Source: Fratercula arctica (lineage: Eukaryota > Chordata > Aves > Charadriiformes > Alcidae). Taken from it: a stretch of 64,000 nucleotides of DNA. The notes beneath the pieces are model-generated. The model was not told where the DNA came from. It saw nothing but the letters and a program-made list of their open reading frames with translations, and ran no database searches. The stretch covers positions 127,682,889 to 127,746,888 of the forward strand of contig CANTUZ010000002.1 of NCBI GenBank assembly GCA_947846985.1. Reading direction: 5' to 3'. Positions 40,001 to 52,328 of the stretch are shown in pieces. The position numbers and the translations under genes were made by a program. How positions within the stretch are numbered: position 1 is the stretch's first letter; each line of letters begins with the position of its first letter.

Positions 40001-43000
40001 AAGGTTGAGTGAAAAAAACCCCCACAAAACCAAACATCCATTTATAAATTGCTGAGGATTAATATCTCAGTTAAGCATATTCAAATATTTACATAAATTT
40101 ATAGTCCTTACAGAAGACACTTGTTTTCTTCTGATTTCATTCTCTGCTGACATAAGTAACAATTCAAGTTCCTTTATTTTCTTTTCTTTATCAGGATCAT
40201 CATCAATAAATGACTGCTGAAAAATTTAAGAAAGAAGCCATTATTATCTTTCACCTCTTGCACCCCTCCACAGTAAAGATTCTACATTGTAACACAGATA
40301 CATTTTTAACAGAAATCCACACAGAGCCGCATATTTTGTAACGCGGTACTCTCTTGCGAGAGTAACAACTCCAGCAATTACCGGGAAAATGATCTGATGT
40401 TAAAGTGGTATACAAGCCAATATTTTAACAAATTTCTAATATGGCCTGTAAATGCTCAGTACATTATAGAACTTTTTAACCAAAAGCCACTCGGTTCTGT
40501 GTTTAATAGCAGCAACAATGTTAGCACCTTAGTAGATTTGTTTGTGTTTTCATGTGCTTTCTAGAATTTCCAGTTATTTATCCTCACTAACTGTGCAAGA
40601 AAGTGCTTCAAATCAGCATTTGCTGACAGAGCGTCTACACAAGCAATCCTACCACTACTATTAGAAAAGAAAATTAATTAATTGGTTTGGGTTGGTTGTT
40701 TTCTTTTTAACCTCCTTAAAACTGCTATAAATATAGATAAATGATGATTTATGCTACGAGTTTCAAAACTAGTTATACTCCCCAGTTTAGGAAGGACTTC
40801 AAGGAGCAGAAAGTATCTTATACTTTTCTGTATAGTGCAATCCAGAGTGTCAAAGGCCATATGAGGCCTTTGTTATGACTTGTATTCTTATACTGAAATC
40901 AGAGAAGAAAATGCAACATGAAACAGACGACCTGCACAGGGAAATTTAAGGTTAGGTACCAAGTTCTGCAGAATGCCTCTAAATGCAGCTAGCACAAACA
41001 AAGTATGTATTATTCCCTCTGTCAAAATGATATTTTATAATTTAAAATTCACAAAAATCTTCCAGGAAGTCATATTGTAAACCAAGATCTACATTCAATC
41101 TGCAACACACGAGGAATTTCAGATATATTCTAAGTGAGCCCAAAGGAGCAAAAGCAAATAAACATATCCAAATTTTTTTGGTTTTGAAGTTTTTCAATAA
41201 TTCAGAATACATTTAGAATGTTGCAAAAGAGCATCTTCAACTGATTGACAGAAGTTTATCAGTCAGAAAAAATTAAAACCTATTGAGAACAAAAAAGCAC
41301 AGCCATAAGTGTAAGTAACAGTAAATTATTTGAACCAAGTCTTTCACGTAGGGTTATATTTATTACATATATAAAGTAGTGAAATCTTGTCTTTAAATCT
41401 CTCAGGAGCTAGCTAATACTAAGAGGTCATAATTTTAACCTAAAGATTTAACTAGCAGACTATGTTTTAAGCCATAATCTGTCAGCAATAAGCACAACCG
41501 CTGTGTTTCTGGCATATATAAAGACAGATCCTTTTATCCCACCTAGAAATACTAATTAAGTTAGCGAGTCTACTTACAGATGAACACTTACGTAAAACTA
41601 CGTGTATGATGAAGACTTAAGGACATTTTGAAGTTACAGGGTTTTAAACTCTTAATTTTACAGCATAATACACAGTACATTCTCCTCATTTACAATGCCC
41701 GTTAGCAATTTACCTGAACTAAGTTGGAAGACGCTGAGGCATGTTCTAGACAGCTGCCTTCTGGTGAGGCATACTGGTATGCTGGAATCTAAAAAGACAC
41801 AAATCATTTTACAAACCCTGAAGAAAAGGAGGCTATAAAATTATCTCTAGTTTATTGTACATAAACTATTTATTATGGCTTACAAATCCTAAATTACCAT
41901 AACATCACAAAAAAACTCAACAGATCTTCATTCTTTCAGATTTGTTTCTTGTTCCAAACCCAAAAATTATTTGAAACTGGGAAATACTAATTATTCTGGA
42001 TTTTGAACTTACATGTGTCTGAACAGGTATGTAAAATTGATTCTGAGTGTGCAAGTGTTCCATAGTCAGACAAGGTTGGGGCTGAAGTTTGGATGAACTA
42101 GCTCTTTCAGATTTTATATCATCTTGTAAATATCCTTCCTGTTCCACCTTTCTTCGCATTGTTGAATTCCAGTGATTTTTAATTGAATTATCAGTCCTAA
42201 AATGAAAGTGTACAAGAGTGACTGGTTTCCATATGTCAAAGTTTAACATATGGCACAAGTTACAAGGTTTGTACAGTAGGTGCATTTGAAGCCACAAATC
42301 CAGAAAGCTCTGGCAGCTCGGTTTGGCAGAATGACTTAAAAGCTACTCTTCTCAAAACTTCCTACTACTAAATGACAAGTCTGCAAGAAATTAAAAGCAG
42401 CAAAAAAGAAAGCCTTGGTTCTGGCTGTTATCATGGGTGAGAACCTTTTTTCTTGGCTACTTGGAACCACCATGTGTTCTCTGTCACTACATTATTTACC
42501 CTCTGCTACAAATTTTCAGAACACGAAGCTAAGGCAATCACCCTACTGTCCCACAGCATAAGGGCACTGTGGCTAGTGCTTGCCACTGGAAGACATCTCT
42601 TCTGAAAAAATGACAGCCTGCATTCCCAGCTCTGAGTTTTATGGGCAGCTTTGTGGAAGAACATCCCACTACCTCTTGGTGCCCTTGATCTTGTATGGGG
42701 AAAGCAGGCCGAAATCACTTTTAACACTATACAAGCATTAAGACAAGAGTGGAATATGAATGCATTATAGTCTAAAATACTAGCAATATTATTACTAGCC
42801 TTAAAGAGAGGTAAAATAAAAATCTCTTTAAGCCCCATTCTTCGTTTAAGCTTAACTCCAAGAAGTATGCCCCTTTTTCATCCCACTAGTGTGGAACTCT
42901 ACAAGTGTTCTAGCTCTAGGATCCAATCTTCAGCTAAGAGTCACATCTTGGATTTATTTTCAAGAAATAAGTTAGTGAATTAGGAATGCCTGTATCCTTA

Positions 43001-46000
43001 CAAACTCATCTTCCTTGTCTGAAATTCTATTAAGATGCAACCCATTCCCTTCCCCTTCTTTCAAAGGATTTCCTGTGATTCATGGATTGTGTATTTAATC
43101 TAAATGTCAATTTTTTAAACACACATCTCCAAGGACTTATTCTCCCAACATAACAAGTTGGGAGACATTCCTTAGGCACTGCTAGACAGTCACCTCCTGA
43201 GCACACAGACTGAATTCAGAGAGGGACGGCTTAACATTGAATTTCAATTAATAGCATAAGGTAAAAAAAAATTTCTTTCATTAAACTCTTTATACACTAA
43301 AATTTTGTTTTCCACAAGCGTATAAGTTGACAATCGCACTTGAAAGAAAGATAAGGAGAACAACACATACAATTCATTATTAACTTAGAGACTACATGGT
43401 AACCAACGAGCTTTGCAATGCATGACTCCTAAGCCTGAACTTGTGAAGGTTACCAAGATTCTCTTTTTTGAGTGTCCTGTTTAACAAGAAGTGTTCCACA
43501 AAAAGTAAATAAAAAAAGAATTTCTGATCTTAAACCAGAAAAAGTCACCCCAAATGCATATTCATGATGGCACTTGATATCAAAGTCATAGGATGTTAAT
43601 GCATTCTTCCACTATTACTTGCAGTGACAGTTTTTCCTAAATGAACAGGAGGATTTTTGAAGGAACTTGCAGAGCATTAGAGGTCTTTTTATTGGTTTTA
43701 TGTCTTTTTAAGAATACATAATCAAATGCAAAAGATATTAAAAAATGTTAGTATCTATCAAGATAAAAATGTTGTGACATAGGTTTCAACAGATGCTCTC
43801 TAACAAATTATATTGGAAAGAGTTGTGCGATGATCGCTTCCCATATTCCAATACTTAACATAAATAGAGTTGAAAAGCACCTTCCAGGAAGAAGTTTGGC
43901 TATTTCAGCCCATCGGTTTCCCAAACGCTTGTGAGCTTCATAGATTATTCTGTCCTCTTCTTCTGTCCACGAAGACTTTTTTACCTCAGGATTGAGATGG
44001 TTATGCCATCTCTCTCTGCACTGCTTGCCTATTCTTCCTTTCAGATGTTTTGCTATTAGAGACCAGCGCTTTGGACCATACTTCTGAACTAATTCAATAA
44101 CCTGGAACACGGATAAAAGCACGTTATAATTCCAAACCCTAATTTTCCTAATCAAAGGCTGATAACACTGATAAAGTCACATTTTAGAATAGGATAATAA
44201 CAGTCACCTTGATAAGATACTAGGCCTAAAGAGGCAGACAGTGATTTGGGATTTTTAAAAGTATTTTTCAAGAAATCAGAAAATTGCTTATTAACTCCAA
44301 ATTCACTGTGTTTGGAATATAAGTATACACCGATGAAAAAGTTAATTTGGAAGTTTCCTTTCTGTTACCCATTACATAAGCTGACATGAAGACAGACCAA
44401 AAAAAAGAAGCCGGTAAAGATGCTTGGTTTGACTTTTTTTAACAACATACATATGAGAAAAACCCCACACCTCTACTCCCAGCTTTCATCCCATTTCTGT
44501 GTGTTTTTACGCATTAGAAGCTTTTTCTTAAAAGACTGATGAGAACTGTAAAAAAAGAGATTAGGAAGACCATATTCACAAGTTGACAAATACCAATTTT
44601 AAGTATCTTAAAATAATTTTAAACAGTGGGAATAAGCAGTCGATTTGAAATACTGCATGTGAAAACTATATGCGCATCTCCCTACAGAGTAGAATAGGTT
44701 TTGCAGGCAAAAAGCTGCAGTGTGGATTAACAGAAATGGTGAAAAGGAGTCTAAAACACCACAGGTAGCTTCTTTAACAGCACAGTATGAATTAATTTCC
44801 CTTATTCCCAACCCCTTTAAGTCTGGTGGGTTTGAGGAACAAAAGATGTAAATGAGACCTTTAGATCTTAAGTGCTTTAAAGATATCTCCTCTATTTGGT
44901 AAACTAGGGTAGTTCAGCTAGCAATCTGAGCAAAGGGAAATGAAACACTTAAGCAGACCAGACATTCCATCTACTTAAGAGCAGCTGCTTTTTTTTTTCC
45001 TTCTCACACAGCATAATGTAATGTAATTATCCATGTCACAAGATACATCATCTTTGTGGGGATGAAACCTAAGAAAAAGTACACATTCTTAGCAGTCACA
45101 TGCCAATTTTATTACAATAAAAGAGTACAGTATCAATTAGATTTTATTACCCTCTGGTCTTCTTCTTTAGTCCAGGGACCTTTAATCAATTCTGGGTTTA
45201 GTACCTTCTGCCATCGATGCTGGCACTGAAAATCTGAACGATTCTGAAATAGTTTTAGAAGACCGGTGTAGCTGTTAAATTCTTGAATACATAAAACCGT
45301 AAATATTAGCTAGCCAGAATTGTTGGCTTATTTCAAATTAAAAGACTTATTCAGACCTTTGTTCTAAGTATTGTAATTAAATTCCCCTTTATTATTTCTT
45401 CTTCCATTTGCTTATAAAAAAAACTCTTCTCCAGAAAAAAAAAACAGCCTTGCACAAAGCTCTAATCTAATTACTTCAGTGTTTTTACTTGATAATCAAA
45501 TTCAGAACTTACTCTTCTCTAAAGAAAAACTTAGAATTATTTTTGTCCTCATTACTCCACACCTTCTCTGAACCTTATGTGATTGACAAGCTTTTGACAT
45601 TATTTATAACCTACATAAGGAAAGACATTTTTAAAGCAAATACTTTTCTTTTCAAATAATATAATAAACATTTTTCTAAGTCTCAACTGAATACATTCTT
45701 AGCTCTTTACTAGCGTGTAAGGGAAACCGATTTATATGAAGTTTAGCTAACACATACTAATTAAACAACCTTACATTTTCTGCTCAGGACAGATGGTGCT
45801 TTTCTGTAGCTTCATTAAGGATCTTTTGAAATATTGTTCCCAGTTATGAAAGAAAGTAAGCTTTCACTCAGCCTCCTAAAAACTGTCTGTAGGAAAGTTT
45901 TGGGCTCTCAGGGTAGTTGGTCCAATCCTTAGAAACATGCAGACAAGAGCCTGCTCCACCACAGCATAGTAGTACACCTTTTATAACACTGGCACATGAT

Positions 46001-49000
46001 GATTTAATCTCTTCAGTACAAGCTGCTGGATAGCAAGTACCAATTTCAAGGTTTTGCTGTGCTTGTCTACCAAGTAAAGGTGTTACCATGCTAAGATGAA
46101 GTTAAAAAAGAAGCAGTATGCAAGACCAGAAAAAACACTCAAACCACTGTTTTTTTTTTTTTTTTTTACATCTAAAATTACATTGATCACAGTACCTTCA
46201 AGTTAATCACACATAGATACCATATGACTAAAAAGCACGCTAGAGTTTGTTACAAAACATCATTATTTCCTGATGGAGATAAGCTGATGGAGACTGGCTC
46301 AACATAGGATAGCTGTTCCCATTTTCAATGAAAGAAAAAATTTGAAACTGTGGCCTTTCAGTGTTTTTACCTCCCAGACATTTCCGAAATTATGACATAT
46401 TTGGCAGAGAAGAAAAAAAACAAGTGATGGGATGAAACCATAAAATCGTTTCAGGTCTGCCTTAACCACAATAAATTGAAAGAGAATACAAGCTGTGTTC
46501 CCTCTCTTGAGGGTCACCTTTCTGCCATCAGCACTTTTTTGGGCAGAATAGAGGGAAGTTTTACTTGTGCCCAGCCCAATAGTGAAATGGGGTTCTGAAA
46601 ACATGGCAGTTTGAGTGCCTTTACATGCTAGTAACTTAAGATATACTTGGTTTTCCTGGGCAGCCTGCTCACGTTGACCTTGTTTGAACAGGTGGATCGG
46701 ACTAGATGATCTTGAGAGGTTCCCTCCAACCTCAACAACTCTGCAACAGGCAGTCTGATCTTACATGTGTGTTTCCCATGATAGCTGGGGAGCCTTTTTT
46801 CAACCTCACTTGGGCCCAGCTGAACAATAGCTTTCTGTTTCCAGAAGATTTTGTTTTCCGCTGGAGAACTGTGTATTAAACTGCTAGATCTGTTGAATGC
46901 AACTCTATACTGCACCTGTAGATCAGTATCACCAAACATTGTATTTGTGAAGAGTTTAATATAAAAGCTTTTTGATATTATCTCTTTCTCCTCTGCCATT
47001 CATTCATTTCACTGCTTTTTGGAAGGGGATAATATACATATAAGGAATAGTGATTTGCTTATGCACCCTTTAATTTTAGAAGCTTTGAGTTCGTTCCCTG
47101 ATAGCTATACTTTGCCGCCTAGGGAAAAAAAAAAATAAATCAGAAGCACCACAGTTGCACAAGTATGATGAGAACAATGAAAAGTTACAGTTGTTCAGCA
47201 TTTCGAATTCAAGTCTATTTTTATGTAGTTACACAGGAATTTCATACAACCGTATCATCCCACTCAATATTACAAGAACCACAAAGGCAGGGGGGTGGGT
47301 GTAATTTTTTTTTTTTTATTTTTAACATTTGAATATTCAATACTAGGTAATAATTTCAGCCTTAGAGTCTAACCATGCTTTTATAGTAGGCATTTTATAA
47401 CATATAATCAGAAGAGAAACAGACATCATCGATTCTATTTGTAGGTATTTACTACCAGTGCAGCTCATACAGCTGAGGAGTCATTTAATGTTTGAACCAA
47501 CAGGTCTTTTATTCATTCCACCCAACCGTTGGAACAGAACAAGAAATTTTAAGAGTCGGTAGGAAACTTCCGAGAAACTCGCTGAGGTTCCATTCATAGC
47601 AACTGAAGATATCATTGGGTGAAAAGACTTACATAGGTTAGGGAAGCAGATGTCACTGAAAAAAAAACCAAACAAAAAAACCACGCACCACCCACAAACA
47701 AAAAAAAACAACAAACACCAAAACAAACAAATAAAAACTCTTAGGAAAAGGGGTGTGGGGTGGGTTACATCCTGTAGATATAACCACTACAAGTGATGCA
47801 ACCAACCGGAAGCAAGAATATATTCCAGAATGAAAACAAATAGCAAGGGTGGACAGAAGGCATCAATTATTTTTGATTATTTTAGACCATCACTTGAGCC
47901 CCAGCCTGAGCTGATGAGGTTCTCCAAGGCCTAAGCTAGTTCTCAAGTCCAATTTACAAGCATCTTTTAAAATAATTTTTACTATTATGTGTTTCTGATT
48001 TCTGTTTCACCTCATTTCCAAACTAGATATGTGACCAAAGTAAATAAATATTAAAAGGGAACTTAACTGAAACAGAAATTCAACTTACTTGAAGATGACT
48101 AGCAATGAAAGCCCAATCATCTGTACCATTTTGTTCCACCAGCTTCTTTAGCCTTTCATCCTGTTAAGACATAACCTCAGCCAATAAATGTTACATGCGA
48201 TCCCAATATGATACTAAATAATGTTTCATGTGCTACCAATATCATATAGGAATGAAACTAAGCCAAAAAAACTATTACCTCATCACGTGTCCATTTCACT
48301 CTGTTACATATCTTCTTCAAACCTTTTTGCTGTAGTACTTCATAGTCATGATCCACATATTGAAGGTCATCATCTTCCTCACTGCAGAGTACAACAGGAG
48401 AAGAATATAGAAAAAGAGTTTAAAATAACTCTAAAGAACTTATTTTTTCTAACTACTTGTAGCTTTTTTCCAATCTGTACATATTATTCTAAAGTGACAT
48501 ATGGAATTTGCATGAACATAAGGTCCCCCTCCAGCAGTGGCCTATACTCACCGTGTCAAAGGAACAGAGTTAACTTGAATTTCAAGGCCCTGAAGTGGGA
48601 TATGGACAGATAATTCATTCCAAGTCCAGACTTAAATTTGTAGCAAAAACTATTGTTTAAGGTCATGTTTTTGTAATACATTTATGAATCTTTATTTTAC
48701 ACAAATAAGCTTATAAGATAAAGTCATTTGCTAGTCTGCAAAATGCATTAGTGTTCCAACTCTGTAACTCAAACAACACAACAATGGTGCCAAGTAATTT
48801 AGCATCAACTTGATATTTTAAGTGGGCTCCTGCCTTGAATAAAAGCGTTGCCTAAATATTACAGGAATTAGATACAAATCTTTGAAGAGAGAAATATTCC
48901 AGCAAGACATAATTACAGTATCAGTGCTGACCCTCTAAGTTAAAGAGTCAGAGGGGCAGGAAGCCAGATAATCTCTGTGTCTCCGTGTAGATCACACTCC

Positions 49001-52000
49001 ACCTACTGGAGAAATGCATACTTCACAGCCTTAGTGAACAAAGCCTTACAAACAAGCAGCACAGGGAAATGTTTCATGGAAATATCACTTAAACTTATAT
49101 GTCAGTGACTCATGTTAGACAGCACAAATTCAAATACATGTGGAAATCTAGGCCTAACAACAAAACGAGCAGTTCCTCTGCATTAGTTATAGCAAAGACA
49201 CAAAGAAGGGACTCCCATCAAAACACACAGCTTTAATTAAAAGCAGTTTCATGCTGCAGTCTTTTCTCCATTTTATTATCAGTATAAAGCACGATATAAA
49301 TATCATAAATTCGTGTTCAAAACTAAATTTATAGGTTCTGCTCAGCCTTGAAAGTTACTTCCATTTTTCAACCAAAGGTTAAAAAGTACTTTCCCAGTAA
49401 TGGAATTGACTTGTGCAGGTGTCCTATGAACCAATTAGATGGCAGACTGCTGCATTATTTTCCAGAGCATGCAATTCACCCACACAGCATGCTGATCAAC
49501 CATTTATGTATATTTGTTACTTCCCCATGAAGTGAGTACGTTCTCAGTGTCTAACATGAATAAATTGTCATTCAAGAAGCACTACTTACTCGAAAGAATT
49601 ACTACAAGGTAGTACATTCCCAGCTCTTGCAGACACAGTGTATGTAACATTGCTTCTACCTCCTACACCACATCTGGATTTGCTCTACTTAGCTGCATGA
49701 TGCAGTAGAAGGAGTTAGTAACATGTAAATATATTAAAACTTTGTGGAGCCAGTGAAATACAAAGTGGTAAGCTTGTCTAAAGGTCAACAGCAAGTTCTT
49801 CATAGTACTTATAAAAAAATAAGCTACAAACACAATGACTGTAAGAGTTTCGCACTAAGTCGCTTGAGACTTAAGAAAATAGGATTTAAACTCACAGGTA
49901 ACTGAGAGTTTTCACTTCCCCCTCCCACCTCCTTTTTTTGTCTCTTATCCACAGGTTCTCAACAAACTTCAGGAGTATATCTTGTTATTATAAGAAGCGT
50001 ATCTTGATATTATAATCCTATTTCATACCAAGCAGGCCATACAATGTACTTATAACTAAGATTTGGCCTGTGGTAAAGCTGTTTGTCAACACAACATCCT
50101 TACTCACAAACTGCACAGCAAACTAGTTCAAGAACAGAGTCTTCCGCTACATGATAAGTCATGGCGATTTTAAAAAAAGAGGAAGGGCTCCATGTACACG
50201 GTAGTGATGCTCATAAGAGCACCAGTACTAGACAACGCAGGGTCCCTGCCAGCAGCAGCTGTTTAGAAGCCTGCACCTGGATTTCTCCAGAGGCAGGCAC
50301 GTCCCACAGCCAAACACCCTTCACAGGGGTGAGGGTCAGCCAAGTGAGCACTAATCTCTCTTGCACCTTGATTCCACATGAATAACCACTTAGTCTTCAG
50401 TCTCGTTTAGAACAGGACACCAGTAGATTACAAATCAAATATACATGAATGGTTGGGACTACTAATTTCAGTTCTCAATTAAAAATAAAATATTTTCAAA
50501 CACATTGGGTTCATTTGACAATTCTTTAGCAGTTATGAAGCTGTGCTAAAATACTGCCCCAAAGTGGAACACAGCCACCAAATTTCATCAAGTAAGAAAT
50601 CTGGAACAATAAAAATAAGTATTTCATGAGTTCTGTGCTAGCTGTCTCTGTAATTCTGAGTCGAGAACAGTCAGAGGAAAAAAAATCAAGCTTCCAAATG
50701 CAAAAACCAAGAGCAGTTTAACAAAATTAAACTTGATTCCATTTGGTGCAAAACAGTTATACTTTCTCCTTGCTCCACATTTAGATTAACAATCTTGAAG
50801 TCACCTTTATGTAAACTTATAACTACAAGATATGAGAGATAGTTATGGAGATATCATTCATCATCACACACTGACACAGTATTCTTCTAGGGCTGCTGAT
50901 CTCCCATCAAACGTTCCTCTGCTATCCACGACGAGTTGCATTTTCAATTATGACATCAAAGCACCCCATAACCATGAGAGATAATACAAGCTAAAGCTTT
51001 GCAAAGATGAAACTATTGTTTGCAATACCACAGATGAAAGTCTCTTAAATTACAAAATGCAGATTAGGACTAACAAGACACATTCTCTCTCTAAACTGAT
51101 TCTTGCAGACAGCTAAATCCAGACAGCTCCAGCAGTTAGCCTCTGCAAGCAAAGCCCCTTAATGAATCTTTGTTCCATACACAACTGGAACCCCAAAGCG
51201 TTGCTTTCGTGTTTTAGTTGCAGTTTTGCAGAAAAAGAATACTAATTTACAAACTCTTCTCACACCAGAGAAAAATGCAGAAGCAATTTTAATGTTTGTA
51301 ACTTTGAAACCACCCCCACCCCCAATTCCATGAGAAGTATGCAGTCACAGTAAACCCCAGATGCCATAGGTAACTTGCGCATTAGTATTACTCACTGAGT
51401 ATTCTTTCCTTTCTTAATCCTAATCCTTCTTTTACATTTCTTTATCACTTTTCAGAAACTGATTTTCTATTTGGGACAAGAATAACTATAGCAATAAAAC
51501 TTCTCCAAGACCCACCTTCTGAATACAAAGTAAAGACACACCCATTTTCACATCAATAAAACAAAAGATGGATCAAAACCATCTGGGGCTGCTGCTGAAG
51601 CTCTTGAGGAAAATATTCTCTCCCAGGAATATTTAAGGCTAGATTATGACATCCTCCATCAAAGAATATGTCAAATCAGAGAAAGTAGGTGCACTTAAGA
51701 TATTGGAAGAATCAGCAGGCCTGAACACCGACTTTAACTGAACAACCCCTAACCTTATGTCAAGGCTGTGCCAAAGCCACTTGGGAGCAGAAAAGCAAGA
51801 AGTATTACTCCAGCAGAACGGAAAGTAATCAGCAGGAAAAGCTGCTGCGGAGACAGTGTAGGGGTTACTGACAGGCTCAGCGACCACAGAAAAGAAAAGC
51901 GGAGTTGCCTAGGTAAGATACAACAAAGATGGTCTGAGGGAGAGCACAGATGTGAGAAGCGAGATTTATACCCGAGCGCTGGTGCTCGTAAGCCGGAGGG

Positions 52001-52328
52001 AAGACAGACAGATAGGTACCTGTGCGGGTGCCGGCCGAGGGAGGAATCGGGCGGAGGGCGGGCGGTGGGTAATAACACGCGAGGCCGGGGAGGTGGAAGG
52101 AGGCCGAGAGCAGCACCAGCACAGCTCGGCGGGGAGCGGGGGGCGGGGCGGCGGCACCTGGCCGGGATCCCGGGGCGATGCGGGGGGGGGGGGGGGGAGG
52201 GGGGGAGTGTACCTGGGCGCGGGGCGGCGGCCTGGAAGGCAGCGACCGCCCGGGCGGGGGGGTCAGAAGGCGCAGCGATCCCCGGGCCGGTCCTGCAGCC
52301 ACACTCACCTGCGCGATCTTTTCGCCAT
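30902..52328 (-). CDS. MYBL1: MYB-related protein A (A-MYB), 16 coding exons, 754 aa
   Basis: The 16 exons sum to 2265 nt (754 codons plus TGA) with consistent phases and GT/AG borders throughout; human A-MYB is about 752 residues. Three MYB repeats bind YAACNG DNA. Tryptophans sit at 37, 57, 76 (R1), 89, 109, 128 (R2) and 141, 160, 179 (R3), with the redox cysteine at 124. An acidic segment follows (about 259-291: DDDPDKEKK then [12 protein letters not shown]). The MYB-family C-terminal region includes [20 protein letters not shown] (about 359-378) and [20 protein letters not shown] (about 558-577). The protein is a nuclear activator; in vertebrate testis it drives meiotic pachytene genes and piRNA precursor transcription. 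The start is the ATG at 52328, encoding MAKRSR as in other A-MYBs, in a strong Kozak context (A at -3, G at +4). Convergent with VXN and downstream of a tRNA-Tyr gene. Confidence 0.98.
32143..32168 (+). repeat. Poly-T tract
   Basis: Interrupted T-rich run inside MYBL1 intron 15. It could be the A tail of an old retroposition on the minus strand, but no element body is recognisable. Confidence 0.8.
32803..32982 (-). CDS. MYBL1: MYBL1 exon 15
   Basis: AATAG acceptor. Residues 653-712: [20 protein letters not shown] and a Lys/Asn-rich tail ending VKLEKALQ. The donor is GTCTGG, weaker than the other donors in this gene. Reading through would add 57 other residues before a stop at 32629. Confidence 0.93.
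34613..34684 (-). mobile_element. Short CR1 LINE 3' end
   Basis: About 70 bp matching the CR1 terminus (CATAGAATGGGTTGAGTTGG, then GGAAGGGACCTTAAAGATCA) in minus orientation, the same as MYBL1. Lies in intron 14. Confidence 0.9.
34991..35095 (-). CDS. MYBL1: MYBL1 exon 14
   Basis: TTGCAG acceptor and GTAAGT donor. Residues 618-652: [20 protein letters not shown] and a following acidic stretch. Confidence 0.95.
35182..35298 (-). CDS. MYBL1: MYBL1 exon 13
   Basis: ACTTAG acceptor and GTAACA donor. Residues 579-617: [20 protein letters not shown] then a Glu/Asp-rich end. Only 86 nt of intron separates it from exon 14. Confidence 0.95.
36973..37087 (-). CDS. MYBL1: MYBL1 exon 12
   Basis: AATAG acceptor and GTATGT donor. 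Residues 540-578: [20 protein letters not shown] then [16 protein letters not shown], the conserved C-terminal MYB motif. Confidence 0.96.
37489..37631 (-). CDS. MYBL1: MYBL1 exon 11
   Basis: AAG acceptor and GTAAGA donor. Residues 493-540: [40 protein letters not shown] and KDQKENV. Part of the MYB-family C-terminal regulatory region. Confidence 0.95.
38126..38494 (-). CDS. MYBL1: MYBL1 exon 10
   Basis: CATAG acceptor and GTGAGT donor. At 369 nt it is the largest coding exon, residues 370-492. It opens with [15 protein letters not shown], shared with c-MYB, and ends [14 protein letters not shown]. Several Ser/Thr-Pro sites suggest cyclin-dependent kinase phosphorylation. Confidence 0.96.
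38807..39040 (-). CDS. MYBL1: MYBL1 exon 9
   Basis: TTTTAG acceptor and GTAAGT donor. Residues 292-369. It contains [32 protein letters not shown] and TLELIES, all conserved in A-MYB. Confidence 0.96.
40112..40216 (-). CDS. MYBL1: MYBL1 exon 8
   Basis: TTTTTCAG acceptor (a CAGCAG pair leaves a possible 3-nt shift) and GTAAGG donor. Residues 257-291: the acidic/charged activation region [20 protein letters not shown] and [10 protein letters not shown]. Confidence 0.95.
41714..41788 (-). CDS. MYBL1: MYBL1 exon 7
   Basis: TTTTAG acceptor and GTAAAT donor. Residues 232-256, [11 protein letters not shown] then a Ser/Ala-rich tail. Corresponds to IPGYQYVSPEG of human. Confidence 0.95.
42013..42196 (-). 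CDS. MYBL1: MYBL1 exon 6
   Basis: TTTTAG acceptor and GTAAGT donor. Residues 170-231: R3 recognition helix [20 protein letters not shown] (W179), then a variable linker ending FYIPVQTH. The last two residues (Thr-His) are extra compared with the human junction. Confidence 0.96.
43881..44101 (-). CDS. MYBL1: MYBL1 exon 5
   Basis: TTCCAG acceptor and GTGCTT donor. Residues 97-170: the rest of R2 with recognition helix [14 protein letters not shown] and most of R3 ([20 protein letters not shown]). It carries C124 and W109, W128, W141, W160. Essentially identical to mammalian A-MYB. Confidence 0.98.
45151..45243 (-). CDS. MYBL1: MYBL1 exon 4
   Basis: TTTCAG acceptor and GTAATA donor. Residues 66-96: end of R1 ([18 protein letters not shown]) and start of R2, W76 and W89. 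Confidence 0.97.
46150..46167 (+). repeat. Homopolymer T(18)
   Basis: Uninterrupted T run in MYBL1 intron 3. Confidence 0.9.
46656..46745 (+). mobile_element. CR1 LINE 3' end, plus orientation
   Basis: Plus-strand sequence GGGCAGCCTGCTC, then GGACTAGATGATCTTGAGAG and TCCCTCCAACCTCAAC. This is the sense 3' end of a CR1 family, the opposite orientation to the other CR1 copies here. It is diverged and in MYBL1 intron 3. Confidence 0.8.
47649..47737 (+). repeat. A/C-rich low-complexity tract
   Basis: Dense AAAC/ACAAA-type sequence in MYBL1 intron 3. It gives a Phe/Cys/Val-rich spurious frame on the minus strand. Confidence 0.8.
48089..48160 (-). CDS. MYBL1: MYBL1 exon 3
   Basis: AACAG acceptor and GTAAGT donor. 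Residues 42-65, the core of R1 ([20 protein letters not shown]) with W57. Only 118 nt of intron separates it from exon 2. Confidence 0.97.
48279..48381 (-). CDS. MYBL1: MYBL1 exon 2
   Basis: CTGCAG acceptor and GTAATA donor. Residues 7-41: the acidic SEEDDDLQY tract and the start of MYB repeat R1 (VKWTRDE, W37). Confidence 0.97.
48382..52308 (-). other. MYBL1 intron 1, 3.9 kb
   Basis: Its 5' part (about 51980-52308) is in the CpG island and includes a G16-A-G-rich run at 52182-52205. The remainder is AT-rich, unique-looking DNA with no recognised gene. Confidence 0.8.
52182..52205 (+). repeat. G-run (16 G, A, then 7 G)
   Basis: GGGG-rich tract in MYBL1 intron 1, about 100 nt after exon 1. 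The G-rich strand is the transcription template. It could form a G-quadruplex and is prone to sequencing length errors. Confidence 0.85.
52309..52328 (-). CDS. MYBL1: MYBL1 exon 1 (coding part)
   Basis: Only 20 coding nt: MAKRSR plus AG, then GTGAGT. An out-of-frame ATG 16 nt upstream (52344) opens a short uORF through this exon. It lies within the CpG island. Confidence 0.95.

Larger units (their letters stand above)
31031..48088 (-). other. MYBL1 introns between exons 3 and 16
   Basis: Introns larger than 300 nt are 31031-32802, 32983-34990, 35299-36972, 37088-37488, 37632-38125, 38495-38806, 39041-40111, 40217-41713, 42197-43880, 44102-45150 and 45244-48088. Intron 14 has a short antisense CR1 piece and intron 3 a sense one. 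Several poly-A/T runs occur. I found no nested gene or RNA gene. Confidence 0.8.
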
